Source of the DNA: Platycnemis pennipes
Taxonomy: Eukaryota; Arthropoda; Insecta; Odonata; Platycnemididae
Length of the DNA: 64,000 nt
Direction of reading: 5' to 3'
Assembly (NCBI GenBank): GCA_933228895.1
Contig: OW121855.1
Location: 42,360,698-42,424,697 of the forward strand
This document shows positions 36,642-49,259 of this stretch, in pieces; within the stretch, counting starts at the first letter, position 1; every line of letters starts with the position of its first letter. The notes under the pieces were generated by a model. That model saw only the letters and a program-made list of their open reading frames with translations, made no database searches and had not been told where the DNA came from. Position numbers and translations under genes: made by a program.

Positions 36642-38422
36642 TACTATTATATAAAAATGAAGTGGTGTCCGTCTGTCTGTCTATCCGCCGGTTTTGTATT
36701 CGTTACGCATCTCCACAAAAACTACTGAAACGATTGAGCTGAAATTTTGTAGGTTTCTAGCGTATACACTAGAAGGTGCTATAGACTATATAAAAACACT
36801 CAGGGCCCGGGTTCGATTCCTGGCGCCAATCACGTATTTACATTGGTTTAAATCGACTTTTTTCAATTTATGGTAGTGCATGAGTTTTTTCTTTCTCTCA
36901 GTAAAATAACTAAATATTAATCAATTTCTTTCATTTTTTCTGTATTTAATGGGAAAATGTTTTGACTTTCTTATTCTTCTAATAGATTTACACTTCATCC
37001 TCGAGGTTCTGGGAAGTGTGTAATTTATGTTGAAATATACTGTTTTTTTCGGTTCTTCTCCGAGCGTTGCTAAGACCTTTGCCATTGTCGTCTCCGAAAT
37101 TAAAACATTATCTAGTTAATCTACATACACTAAACATACACTAGTTAATCCTTAAACAGTTCGTCATAGAAGGATAACGTACACGGCATTGTGTTTTTAG
37201 TGAGGATATAGGAAGGTACTGAAAGTATGCAGTCTATTCGTGAAGCAAGGTCAGCTATATATCTCCGTAAAAGATACATGCTGACTGCTAGTGCTACTCA
37301 CGGATTTAGGTGCATGCATTCCGTTATAATTAAGAGTATTTAAATTAATAGTGGTGTTCAAATGGTGAATTTTTTTAAAATTCTTTACGGTCTGTGCGGA
37401 CCTGGGACATGAAGAGAAGATATAGAACACTTTATAATTCGTCGTCGATGAAGATAGCTTGAGATTTGAAATAGTTTAATAAAAACCAGGGAATAAAATT
37501 CAAATTCCAATGGAGCATAATGCCTCATAACGTATCCTTGGGATGTTTATAGACGCCATTGTAATAATGCTAAAAAAGTTCGTCCAATAGCGATGCCGTA
37601 ACAACATTGTTCTTTTCGTGAAGATATTGAAAGGTACTGAGAGAGGAGGGAAGCTAATTTTTGATTCTAGATCGACATATCATTCGGAAAAATCATACAG
37701 GCTTACTTTTGGGGTTCCCCTCAGATCAAATAGTTTTGCATTCGGTAAAATTAAAAGTATTTAAAAGAAGTTTATGCGGTGTTCAAAAGGTGAATATTTT
37801 TTGGATTTATACCGTATTTCGAAGTGGAGCGCTTTCAAAATTGTTGTCTTTTGAGACACAAGAACGTGAAATATGCAGTAGAAGGTGTGAATAGGCGCAA
37901 CCGTGCGACGAGAACCCGGTTTAGGTAGGGAAAATCTGTACTAGGTAATACGAATAGAATTTACTCTAATTGGAATAAAATCCATTAATAGAAAGTTCAT
38001 TGACGCCACTGTCATGAAGTTGGAGAATTGAGACAAACATAAAAATATAAATGGCCAGAGAAAAATTCTTTTTCCCAAAGAGGTGGGTCGTACTATTCTC
38101 AAAAACCCGAATCTGGCCGCATTGTCAACGATATACAGACATTCATATGCACCTCGCCTTCTAACCTCCTTTCTTTTATCTGGCCTGAAAGTTTATAAAT
38201 AATATTCTTAATTTAGTAAAGGCCCAGGTATGAGTCCAGGCAGTAATTATATGTTTACATTGGTTTAAATTATATTTATGGTTCCAATACTGAATTGGAG
38301 CAATAGCTCCATAACACAAGTTTGTTTTAGCCACTTCATGAAAAATGTTTAAATTTCTTAATCCAATTTGTACTCATTATAATTCTCCCTTCCGATCAAC
38401 TTCAATGGGCACCTTCAGCTAG
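36642..38422 (+). mobile_element. Helitron-like element, copy 2 (head-to-tail with copy 1)
   Basis: Starts TACTATTATATAAAAATGAA immediately after the CTAG of copy 1 and shares its whole layout: GGTGTCCGTCTGTCTGTCTA, the CTACTGAAACGATTGAGCTG block, GGGCCCGGGTTCGATTCC, the CTTCTCCGAGCGTTGCTAAG block, and CTTCAGCTAGTA at the 3' end (CTAG 38419-38422). The 3' hairpin is decayed. Confidence 0.7.
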
Positions 38423-38794
38423 TAGTCTTACAACCAAAATAGTTTTTACAATCGCTATTCCATCACAACATCGCCGTATGTAATTTAACTCCCATATTCT
38501 TTACGGATTTTAGGTTGTAAAAATATTTAGAAAAATATTTTACATTAAAGAATGTTGTAGGTATAAAAAGCCATTCTTAATAGGAATAATTTGCTTATCC
38601 TAAAAGTTTTTAGAGGAAATTTCTAAGATATTATTTACAGCATAATACCACTGGCAGTGCAGTAAAAAATCTTTGGAGTTAACGGAAAGGGGTGCTCTTG
38701 TCCCCCTCAAATCAAAGGGGTGCTCAAAATCCCCCTCAATTAATTTAAACCGATAGCTCTCCACGTTAAATATTCTCAAACAATAAGTCAAGTT

Positions 38795-39105
38795 CACTCA
38801 TGAGCCCCGGGTTGAACCCAGACAGCGGTACATTCGATGGTATATCGACACTTACTCAATTGCTGGGTGGAAGGTATTTAAGTTCGGACAATATTCTGCC
38901 CGTTGAATGGGACGTAAAGCATCGGTTCTATTTGCTCCTTGCGCCCAATTTGGACTAATTCTAACGCCGACGGGTTACTCTCCGCCTTTCCTCCATACCC
39001 TAATTACTATCTACCTCTTCCCACGCATCCATCTACTTTAATAGCGCATGCGACCTTTGCTGTATCCGATCCGCGTGGGCGGAAATGACCTTAGTTGTCA
39101 GTCAC
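38795..39105 (+). mobile_element. SINE family A (diverged)
   Basis: CCCCGGGTTGAACCC (B-box-like), ATTCTGCCCGTTGAATGGGA with CGTAAAGCATCGG, CTAATTCTAACGCCGACGGG and AATGACCTTAGTTGTCAG. Confidence 0.65.
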
Positions 39106-39854
39106 GTCCACTCCAAAGATCCATGAAAAACAACATCACATGAATAAATAACTTTCCCAAAAGAGTTTGATTTCTTTGTTTTATTGACAAAGATTGGAAT
39201 GAATCGGGCTTGATTAAATACGAAGAGTCAACTTTTGATTGACTTTCATGAGAGATTCCCACACAAAAAGCGAACCTGATAGCCATAGATTTTACAAACT
39301 ACCGATATCAGCGCTATTTTTGTAGCCCTAACCTGATTTAATATCGACGCTGGTAATAATCCCCCGGCCGCTTTGCAAACTACAAATGTGTATACATCAG
39401 AATGTGACCATATCGCCCACAGGGTTACTGCAAACTTTCTTTTGTAAAATTAAGAAATTTGTTTCACGGAGAGTAACTCGTTTTAATATTATCGCAATGA
39501 TAGAGTGAAGCCACTGATAAACCCACTATTTCCTTCTTTCCGAATGAAATTAGGGGCGGTATTGAATCAGTCTCTCGCATTGATTACGCCTCTAAAGAGG
39601 TTCAAGTTCGTGCTCATATGGCATTGGCATAGATAAGGAATATTCGAACTTGAGATAGAGAACTTGAAAATATAGTATACCAATAATAAATTCAGTAACT
39701 GCATCTATAACGAAGAACATTCCATGTTGAACACTATAAAAAAATAAACATATGAATAAACCCTCAGCTCAAGGAAATCCTACATCCGTAGTTACTACAG
39801 ATAAGCCGCTACCACAAAACAAAAAGTGATCGGCAAAAACAATAAAATTATTCT

Positions 39855-39968
39855 CGTAAAGTCTTCTCGCGCTTTCCACCGGGTTTCACTCACCCTGAAG
39901 ACGATGGACGAGTCGTCCGTTGAAACGTTGTTGTTTTAACCCGGTGGAAAGCCCGAGAAGACTTTACG
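39855..39968. mobile_element. Foldback element, arms of about 30 bp
   Basis: 39855-39884 (CGTAAAGTCTTCTCG onward to CCACCGGGTT) mirrors 39938-39968 with two differences in the middle. The 53-bp centre reads CCTGAAGACGATGGACGAG, then a complementary GTCC and GTTGAAACGTTG. CTGANGA plus GAAAC repeats the hammerhead-like layout of the 52.4-kb element, though stem II next to the core does not pair well. Confidence 0.6.
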
Positions 39969-41230
39969 AAAGTAATTCGCCGGGAAAGAATTAAATCATA
40001 TTTTACAAAAAAATTATCGTTGATGATGAGAATAATTTTAATAAATAGTTACATAAAAGTATTCAAATCAATTTCAGAAGTTTTTTACGATTTACAGACG
40101 AAGACGTTTTGGCTCAACCATGGAAATCACATTTCTGTCACAGAATATTAGCCAATCAATAGCTACTGCACTTCAAACTCCAATGAACATCCGATAGTCC
40201 ATCTCGTTGTTGATGGTATAGAGCTAAACACATCCCGAGGATGACAGCATTCGGCAACGACCACAACGATTTTGCACACAACGGTTGAGGGGTATCAGCG
40301 TATGGTTCGCAAGAGAGATCTAGTGCCAGGAAAATCACAGAGTATTGAAATGAATGTATCTAAAGGCCTCTTAAGGAACCTGATGTCTGAAGCCCAATTC
40401 TCTACCTACTGGGACATACCGCCAAAACAATAAAACTTTGCACCAAATAGCCTTGGACCCTGACTATGAAAATCGATTTTACTGTTCCCTTGGAAGTATT
40501 ATTTCGGAATATTATTGTCAAAAACATTTTACTGATAAGGTTCAGTCATAATTACACCATACACTCTAAGAGAAATTGGAGTCGATTTAATGTTGCATTC
40601 AATTAAATATATTAAAATTAAATTGCCTGTTCGGTATGATTGTTTGCAATCGAATCTGAATATAGTCTCAATAATAACGCTAACTTCAAAGTTATCGTGA
40701 ATGTATTTACGCATTGGAATGGAAATTCCAGGCACTTTTTCGTCATTAATTTCACTCGATACCCAGGAATTTAGTATCCGGTAATCTATTCTAAAACCTA
40801 AGCTTAAAATCACATTTCAAAACGTAATATCGAGGGACGCAGAGGTTTAGTCAACATTCGAAATTCGGCCACCACTGAAAAAAATTAGGGTGGGAACGGT
40901 CAATCCCACTTCATCATTATTCACATCCCTGAACTCGCTCGAATGGGGTAGAAGGTTTCATTTAATTGGAGCGTGTTAATCCTCTCTAAGAGCCGAGTGG
41001 TCGAAGAGGAGAACTGCGAGAGGACCAAGGGTTGGCGGTTCGGAAGCACGTAATCGACTTCCGCCGTAAGCCCTATTAAAGAGGCGGGCACGAACCATCC
41101 CCCGGGCCGCATTGGAAGACGCCACTAACACACCAACAGGGCTAAATTGGCGAGAGTAAACCGCGCTAACAGTTCCGCCGTGCTGTTGTAGTTGAAAGGA
41201 AGAGAAATCGGACCTGAGTCCTCGACTCAC
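39969..41230 (-). other. Start of receptor intron 1
   Basis: Begins with the GTGAGT donor at 41230 (minus). No later receptor exon recognised in this stretch. Confidence 0.6.
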
Positions 41231-41618
41231 CGAATAGAAGCATCGTCAAATCCGACACCGCCAGGCTGAACAGGTAGTAGTTGGTGGCCGTGTGCATGCT
41301 GTGGTTCCTCACGATGACCGCGCACACGGACACGTTCCCGATGACCCCGGCGACGAAGATGATGACGTAGATGACCGTGATGGTCACCACCAGGTTGAGG
41401 GGGAGGTGCTTGGGTCCCCTGGCCTTCAGTAGGTACTCCTCGAGGGTCATGTTGAAGGTGTCGTTACCGAAGGCGGCCGGATCGTCGAGGCCGACCGTGG
41501 GGTGGGCGACGGCAGAGAAGAAGTCTCCACCGCCGCCGGACACACCGACTCCGCTCCAGTTGCCCTCCTGTTCACCGATGAGCCAGGAGGCTCGGATGGT
41601 CGGTTGGACTTCATCCAT
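41231..41618 (-). CDS. First coding exon of a CAPA/pyrokinin-type neuropeptide GPCR (partial gene)
   Basis: Encodes the N-terminus, TM1 and most of TM2 of a rhodopsin-family G-protein-coupled receptor in the plasma membrane. The ATG at 41618 (minus) opens 129 codons plus one base, ending in a phase-1 donor, TTCG|GTGAGT. An upstream in-frame stop lies near 41668 and no other ATG intervenes. Visible features: an extracellular tail of about 70 residues with three N-glycosylation sequons (N20, N52, N56); the segment LEEYLLKARGPKHLPL before TM1; TM1 at about 73-103 with the conserved GN (N95); then SMHTATNYYLFSLAVSDL with the conserved TM2 aspartate D123. The MHTATNYYLFSLAVSDL stretch and the GPK-x-LPL lead-in are hallmarks of insect PRXamide (CAPA, pyrokinin) receptors. 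VCAVIV and the LLLFG end favour a CAPA receptor over a pyrokinin receptor, but the fragment cannot settle it. Such receptors couple CAPA peptides to Malpighian-tubule and visceral physiology (family knowledge). TM3-TM7 exons were not found at lower coordinates, so the first intron is long. Confidence 0.9.
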
Positions 41619-41699
41619 GGCGGGGGTGAAGCTCCACACTTCCAAGCGATCGGGAAAGTAGGTGTCTCAGCGGCGGGAAGTTCCGTATCTTGAACCCAG

Positions 41700-43760
41700 T
41701 CTTCCTTCGCCGATCTGCGCTCACTTTATGCACCCGTATCCCACGGCGAGGAAGCCGAGGCGCGATGCCATAATAGCGACGGTGTCTGCCGGAGCTTAGC
41801 GAGTGACCAGCACCCCGCGAACGGCATCCGGGATCGCGTGGGCGAGCCTCCACGAGGGGGCGCGCACGGATCTGTTCAGGGCGAGGAAGAATAAGGCGAG
41901 CAAAATGTGATGGAATTATTCCTCGGGGCTTTCTTTTCTCGGGTTATCCCACTCCTCTTCCTCCCACTACACTAGATGGAATGGGCGTGGCGTTGCCACA
42001 AAACTAGAGGTAAAATCGGACGATTTTTACTTGATGGAGTTGACACGCACTATTATCGCGTCCAAAATGAAAGGAACCACAACCCCTCACGTAAGAATGT
42101 TTGCGTGAGATCAGTGTTCTCGAAAACGCTAAAAACCTTTACGACTCAAATGAAAGCTATCCGTCCAGGGGTGTAGCTAACAGCCTTTGTCCTGCTCTTG
42201 AGCATCAGTGCTAAACATAATAAATATTTGGCACACGCAGAGTTCACGCAAGGGAGCACGGTATTTTCACCTTTTGAAAGGAATCAAAGGACAATCCATG
42301 AAATGAAAGAATTTGCGATCATGACTTTGTCCTAAATAAATTCGGGGTCTCGAGGATATCACAATTGTGCACGGTCAGTTTCCGCGAAACGGCGTGAACG
42401 AACGTTTCCGGCTGCCCGAACGCATTCTCCTTCGTGAAAACAAGTCATCCAATCCTACGGGCTGTTTGATAGTCACGGCTTCATTCACACAAGGAGATGA
42501 CCCGCTGCCACTCTCGAGGACAAAAGCTCGTGCATTGGAATATTCTCACGGTACATTGCTTGGGAAATCTACTAATCCTTCGGCATGATTCACGTTCCCT
42601 CCCTCACTTGGAGATGCGAAGACAAGGCTTCGGCACCCGTTCAACGCCCGGGTGGTCGAATGCACCGTCCCGGGGGAAACTTCGGCGACAAATGTGAGCA
42701 GCACATGGCACAAAGAGAAAGGGAAACTCGTTGCGTCGTCTAAGGACAAATGATTCGGAAGCCGAACCAATATTTTCCGAGTGACGAATTGGGAAGGGGG
42801 CGTCGATATACAGCGAAGGGAGGAAAACAATGGGACTCTTCCTGAAACAAAGAATAAATACAGTTTCCCTGGCTCTCTACCTCCGGATAAAGGAAGGTTA
42901 ACTGGAGCTGGCGATCTTAGAGGTGTGAGGAGAAAAGAGGCCACAAATATTTCCTTCTTACGCTTAAGTCTTAATCCTCACGGACAGAATGCGATCACGG
43001 GGCATTCCAACCCCCGCCCACTCAAAGTTTACTCCGAGGATCACATTCAGTTCCGTCTCTCCACGTGATAGCCCGGGCACTGAGCGAGGGGAAGACGTTT
43101 ACCCTCTCTCTCCCCGTTCGAAAGACTGAGAGATCCGAGCACAATCGGCCCCGATCGGTAAGTTTTTGGGGACGGGGAGTACGTATCGAAGCGAGATAAG
43201 GATCTCACACCACTCAACCGACGCACTTGCACGGACAAACACCTCTTGCACACTAGGGCGACTGCTCCGCTTAATGTTGAACGCGCCAGAACTTCTCCCG
43301 AGACACAGGACTGGAATGAGAGAGTGAGAGAGAGAGAGTATGGGGCGGACCGCGTGTCGGTTTCCGAATGAACCTGAACGCAGGAGGGGAGCCCACTCGG
43401 TAGGCGCGAGTCTTCCCCTGCCACCCCTTCCTTATCCACCCTCCCCTCCCTGCGCCACCAGCTTGCCCTCCCTCCATCCCTCCCCTATCCTTTCCAACCC
43501 TCCCACGTACCCCCTCCCCGAGAGATATCCCCTCGGCCATTCACGCCCCTCCTCACCGAACGAAATCTTCCCCCTTCTCTCCCACCTTGGGGCTCTCCTC
43601 GAGACGCGACGCCTTTCTCCCTCTTCTCCTTCGTTTCCTCAACATCCCCTTCGCGCAGAGTGATTCCCCAATTTCCCACCCCCGCACGCGCAAACCTTCT
43701 TACCCCACGAATCAACCCCCGAGTCCCCCGTCGCCTCCGACCGGTTAGTGAGCAAGGGAT
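41700..43760 (-). promoter_or_regulatory. CpG-rich 5' flank / probable promoter and 5'UTR of the neuropeptide receptor
   Basis: This stretch is clearly richer in GC and CpG than the AT-rich surroundings and lies directly upstream (minus strand) of the receptor's first coding exon. It contains a GA/GT-rich run at about 43317-43340, of the kind bound by GAGA-type factors, and a long pyrimidine-rich tract at about 43410-43520. Several open frames occur here on both strands, but they overlap, lack recognisable domains and are expected by chance in GC-rich DNA. Promoter assignment is inference from composition and position; no TATA box or initiator was pinned down, and a noncoding 5' exon could lie inside. 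Confidence 0.4.
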
Positions 43761-45415
43761 GACCCGCTGCTCCCGAAAAATGAGATTATTGGTTGACCGA
43801 TTATTTGGGCTCTAAAAATCACTCGACTATAGTACCCGGGAGTAAGAAAAGGCTCTTTTTTTACGGGCCCTTTGACGACGCAGCGCACAAAAAAGTCCCT
43901 CTAGAACGGGCTGCTTGCTTTATAGCACAAGGAATTAATTTCTGAGCTCGTAAAAATGGCTGTCGATGTAATTAACAAGCGTTACTCAAAAAGATAGTGC
44001 TCGCATGCTATAACTTCAGCGGGCACCAGATGAAAAATCTGAAACAAATGTGTTTTACCCCCGCATACAAAAATGCAGTAATGTATGTACTTTTACTAAG
44101 TAGAACCGAATTTTTCTCTGGACTTGCATACATGTATGTATATTGTTCATGCGCTTTTATCCGCGTATTGAAAATTGCTATAATTATAGACAGAGCAGAA
44201 GATTATAATTATAACTTTCCGATTATCTGCGCCGCTTTGATTTCCTGAAATTAGCTTTAAGACGATTTTTTGCACTTACTACCAGCCTCATGTCATTTAA
44301 TTTGTAAAAAAAAAGACATACTTGAATAGAAAAAACTTGACTATTGACATATGCCTTCACCGTCTTGTCGACGATTTGACGAGTTCAAATCTACCATTCA
44401 TAAGACATTGCAGGTGTAATATAATACATTAAAATGATTTCTGAGTGGAAAAGAGTAGTGTACTAGGCATGCTGTTGTAAGAAAGAAAAAAGATAACAGT
44501 TCCTTTTCAGCAAATTATTTCCAATATCAGAATAGTCATACAGAAAAAAAATCACCTTTACTTAAACTCGAAACCCCCTGAATTACGAACAGAACTTTAA
44601 AATGCCGTGGAAAATCCTATCTTAAGATGCTCCATTTTTCTTTTGCAGAAAAAGCATGAAAAACTTAAAATTACTCTTCGATGCAGATGCATATTTGTCA
44701 GGGCAGAGGCACAAAACAGGGCAAAGTATTATCATGTATATATGCATAACCAAAAACAGTGAATGTTTCATGAATTAGAAGTTCATTGCTATGTGTATGA
44801 GCGCGTCATTAGACAAAGCCCAACGACACCTTGTCTCGACACCTTTTGAAAAGTGAACTATCTCTGCTGGGCACTTCAAGGCAAGTCATTGACATCTGTC
44901 AAACCTCTTGCGCCGCACTGGCCCTTTCTTTCAACTGTCAAACTATTATGTATCCCATCAGGATAGGAAGACCTACTAGTAGGTCTATTCATATAAAGGG
45001 ACATTTCTCAAGGTTCGGAATTGATATTCGGGAGTTTCTCGGAAAATTAGCGCCTCATTCTTACGTAATCTACAAGCATTCATGAAGATTCCTATTCAGA
45101 CCCTTTTACCCACAATCAGCATCTTTCTGACGACCTATTTTTTCTAGGTTGGTTAAGAGCTCTCTACATGGCCAAATTGAGTTTGGCTCAAGCTCGACAG
45201 TTACGGCGTTGAGATATTAATGTATTGTCCCTGCCAGCAACAACGGTCCTAATGTCTCTCAAACATGGAAGCACCTCTATTACATTTATTCTTCCAAATA
45301 CATTTCCCCTGGCTCAATTTCTTTGGGAGATTAAGGCATCTATTTCTTGGGCATAAAAACGTCCCTAAATTCGCAGTTGAAACTAAATACGTAGATATAC
45401 ATGTGGATACTCTAG
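43761..45415. other. Unannotated DNA upstream of the receptor
   Basis: AT-rich; frames at 43997-44248 and 44831-45085 lack recognisable domains. Confidence 0.4.
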
Positions 45416-46040
45416 GAAAACAAAATCGAGGAGGTGGAAGAGTTCTGCTACCTGGAAAGCCAAGTAACCAGCGATGGACGAAGTAAGACATAAATTGCCA
45501 GTAGAATTGGCAAAGCAAAAAGGGAATTTTACCAGAAGAAGTTTCTGCTTACAGATGCAAATACAAGCGTGGAAGTGAGGAAAAATTTCTTTAGAACATA
45601 CATCTGGAGCATTCTACTATATGGCAGCAAAGTATGGACAATAACAGCAGCAGAGAAATCCAGGCTGGAAGCATTTGAAATGTGGTTCTACCGAAGAATG
45701 ATGAAGATAAAATGGATCGATCGAGTGACAAACGAAGATGTCTTAAGAAGGGTGGGAGAGAAGAGATGTCTACTGAAAACATTAAAAAGAAGACGGGACA
45801 ACTTAATAGGCCACATCTTAAGACACGATGGCCTGATGAAGACAATCGTCGAGGGGAAAGTGATCGGGAAGAATGGAAAAGGCAGGCCTCGTATGAGGTA
45901 TATGGAGCAAGCTGTGAAGGATGTAAAAGAGAGGAGCTATGTCAATATGAAGAGGTTGGCCGGTAGAAGAATCGAGTGGAGGGCTGCGTCAAACCAATTC
46001 CAGGATTGTGGACCGATTATGATGATGATGATACATGTGG
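45416..46040 (+). pseudogene. LINE (RTE-like) 3' fragment, copy 2
   Basis: Matches copy 1 from the IEEVEEFCYLESQVTSDGRS region onward, so it is 5'-truncated near 45416. It is longer at the 3' end: after WTITAAEKSRLEAFEMWFYR it reads through LLKTLKRRRDNLIGHILRHD, IGKNGKGRPRMRYMEQAVKD, MKRLAGRRIEWRAASNQFQD to a terminal ATGATGATGATG run near 46018. A short tandem 3' tail is typical of RTE-like LINEs. The frame is open for 167 codons from about 45569, but the TAA after DGRSKT is identical to that in copy 1. The reverse-transcriptase core is missing. Confidence 0.8.
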
Positions 46041-46711
46041 TGAATAAAAGTACGCCAACATATGGCATTTAACTACTTTTGTGACAGAAATTAAAAAAAA
46101 ATTAAATAAAATAAGATATCTAGAATTAAATGTTCTAGGAAAGGAATGGATCGTGATTATTAAAAACGTAGAATCTAGTACTAAATAACAGAGTTAAAAA
46201 TTTACCCATAAATATAGTTTCAATTAATAAGTATTAAACAAGATTTTGTAGAAAACACCATAACTCAAAATGAGCTATGTGGATTTTGATACCAGGATTT
46301 GTTTGCGTAGAGCAAAATGCATTAAGCGTGCCAAATTTTCCGGAGTGTGATTAAATTCAATGGCCTCTAAACTAAACAATATACATGTTCTTCAGGTGAA
46401 TATGTTCACCAATTTTCGGTATAGAAGTTTATCGCAAAAATTACAGTCATCACTGATTGGAAAATCAAATCCTTTCTCTTAAAATCCCAACGCAGAATTT
46501 TCAATATCTCTGAGACATTAGTTTTCTTCATGTGTGCAGCAGTTTTAATTATTTTTATGACACCCCTGACTAGCCTTAACAGTCGTAGAACACTTTTTAG
46601 GGGCTTTCGCGAGATTAAAATTGATTTACGCTTCCGTTAAATATACTCTTGCACAAGTTCCGAATACTTGCTACTATTACTATAGTGACCTTAATAAACT
46701 AAAACGATACA

Positions 46712-47025
46712 ATCGGGTTGGTATGCTGACTAGAGTACTAACTTACGATCCCAAGTGTACGGTGCTTGAACCCCGGCAGTGACCGAAATATTTCATCAGT
46801 ATACCGGTCTCCTCCATTTGAGAACTATATGTAGAGCACTTCAAATTCGGTACTCCGTCCGTCGTATGGGCCGTTAAACTGCGGGCCCCTTGGCGTCTTT
46901 AAGAGCAGGCAAATGCCGAGGCCGGGGTTCTCTCTACCCTTCCTCCGTTCACTGAAGTATTTCTACCTCTTTCCAATCACCCGCCTACCACAAATGGCGC
47001 AAATGACCTTAGCTGTGAGTAGCAT
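46712..47025 (+). mobile_element. tRNA-derived SINE, family A
   Basis: TCGGGTTGGTATGCTGACTA, GGTGCTTGAACCCCGG, CGGTACTCCGTCCGTCGTAT with GGGCCGTTAAACTGCG, GCAAATGCCGAGGCCGG and GCGCAAATGACCTTAGCTGT. Confidence 0.8.
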
Positions 47026-47134
47026 TCCCCGCGTTTACTGCTATGAGATTTCTTGAATTCGAGTTTCTGTCTACACTTCCTTCTTACACTTTCAATTTCA
47101 TCCTAAAAATAGCAAGATATTCCACGTAAAAAAG

Positions 47135-47215
47135 AAATCATTCACCGTCCGGGACTCGAACCCGGACCCCCTAATTTCCGGCCAGGTGCTCTACTAGTTG
47201 AGTTACCAAGACAAA
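47135..47215 (-). mobile_element. tRNA-like pseudogene or SINE head
   Basis: Reverse complement reads GGTAACTCAACTAGTAGAGC (D-arm-like), CCTGGCCGGAAATTAGG (a possible anticodon arm with GGA in the loop) and TCCGGGTTCGAGTCCCGGA (T-arm). The acceptor stem does not pair, so it is not a functional tRNA. Confidence 0.6.
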
Positions 47216-49259
47216 GTTTTTGCGGCTAGTTCGCGAACTTTGAATTTTTCATTTATACACCTCTACTACCGGAATAAGGTGTCTTTAAATGACGGGACAG
47301 CCTTTAAACCACTGACATTCACTGACTCATGATACTATTGTTTTTACCTTAGGTAACGCATTGATCAGAACTCCTTACTTCATTATTTATACAAAGAGCA
47401 AGGTGACAAATAAAAGATTATGCTACCGTAATTAGCGAGGGGAGTGTGCTGTTTCTTCCGTGAATAAAAAATCTCGCTAAATACTTTTTGATTAAAGTTC
47501 GTCTAACTTTTCCAACTTATCCTGGGCGACGACGACGGAGACGAATTGGACAAGTTGTAAAAACACATTAATTAATGAAATCACTTCATCAAATTTCATC
47601 ATATAATTAAGTTTCAAAACCCTTTAGAATGTGATAAAAAATGAGTAACTCGTGCTACGCAAAAAAAAGCATTTTTATCGAAATTGCATAGAAGTATGAA
47701 ACGTAATACCTATCATTTACGACATACAGCTAATAAAAACTAAAACAGCTGGTAATTACGGATAGATTTGGGGGTGGGAATGTAAAAGAATGATTTTATC
47801 TTAAAAAAGATAAATGTGAGGTACGCTCTCAGAGAGTTAAAGAACACGTGCATTTGTAACTAGTGGAATTCAAAATGGGAAAAATAACTACGCTGGTAAC
47901 AAAGGATTTTATTCAAATATCATTATACTATTAAGGTGGACTTCAGTGAGGATATAGCAAGGAAAACCTGCCAAAAACACCTAGTGATATCAAATTTTTA
48001 TCTCCCAGTGATCACCGTCATTACATTTCATTAAAATTCATAAAACACCAACACGAAAATTTAAATATTATTCTACCAAACACCATCATCCAAACCTTAT
48101 TAAGAGCACGCCCGGTGTATCTTTCAGAGGATCTTGCAAAGAAGCGTGGAAAAATACGTACAAAGCATTTTCTTCTGTGGAAGGTGGCAGATATCATAAG
48201 CTATCCCGTCATTCTACCTTAATTAAATGAAAGTCATACTTCATAATTAACTGAGTTACCTCTTGTGGCAAAAATTGTTTTTTTACAGAAGTTAGACGAG
48301 GGCTGAGGGAATGGATAAAACGGGTATCTAATAAGGGACGAGTGTTCGTTGACGAGATGGACGGAGGGATTTTGGGGGAACGGGGCAGATGGAGGAGGAG
48401 AACGGAAAATTCGGATAGAATATAATGAGAGGTAAGAGGTTTGCCGAACTAAAGATGGGAATCATATGGAAAGCAGGAGCCGGGATAAGAATTAATTGAT
48501 CAGCTAAGCCTAGCTTAACAGGTATATCATAAGATAAGAAGATGATAAGAAAATATAATCCATTTAGCAAAAATTGTATATTTTATATTCCTAATTGAGA
48601 CAATTGAAACATAAATGACGCCAAAAGACCAATTTATGTCTTTTTTGAGAGATGATTGATCTATCCAGATCAAAATTCCATGCTTTCAAATGGGTAATGG
48701 AATTTACATGCGCAATATTCCACTTTAGTATAAGATTAAAAAGAAACCAGTACTTATGTGGAAAACAACTAAAATAATTTATATAGGTATAAATTATGTA
48801 AAAACTTAATTCAATCAAATCAATGAGGTAAATTCATCAATTATTAAATCAGGTCTGTTTAATAGCACAATTTAAAATAACATATAAATATAAACGATAT
48901 TACACGAAATACCATATGACAGCTAGAGAACCATATTGCAAAAATCTTCTTGTGTCCAACAAACTTCTGCTATTTGGTAAATGAGTATTTAAGTTTTGAG
49001 GAAAGGAGCTCGAGTGAAAAGAATATGCTGAGCTGTCACTTTAGAGAAGGTTATGAATGTTTCAGCTTCTCATTCTCATTGGCCAAGCCATATTAGACGA
49101 ATGCACCTACTACAAACTATGTGAACACATATATTTGTACAAGCAACTCATTCAGTACACTTTAATACTGATATTTCACCATTTCAGGTAGTTTTTGATG
49201 GAATAATAATTCAGTAAGACGGAATATAACTATTATCATACTGAGAGAAAAGTCACGGA
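47216..49259. other. AT-rich DNA, nothing recognised
   Basis: A purine-rich patch lies at 48345-48440; short hydrophobic minus-strand frames there are a composition effect. Confidence 0.4.

Noticed and set aside
41646..41853. N-terminal extension of the receptor and an overlapping open frame upstream
   Set aside because: The in-frame extension to 41645 opens with TTG and is closed by a stop near 41668. The overlapping frame to 41853 is in a different phase with no family resemblance.
43271..43715. Glycine/arginine-rich minus-strand frames and their proline-rich mirror
   Set aside because: Mirror translations of one low-complexity tract; composition effect.
47135..47215. Functional tRNA with GGA anticodon
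   Set aside because: T-arm and a plausible anticodon arm exist, but the acceptor stem does not pair and D-arm geometry is poor; treated as a tRNA-like SINE head.
48328..48570. 80-codon minus-strand frame
   Set aside because: Composition effect of a purine-rich tract; no recognisable motif.
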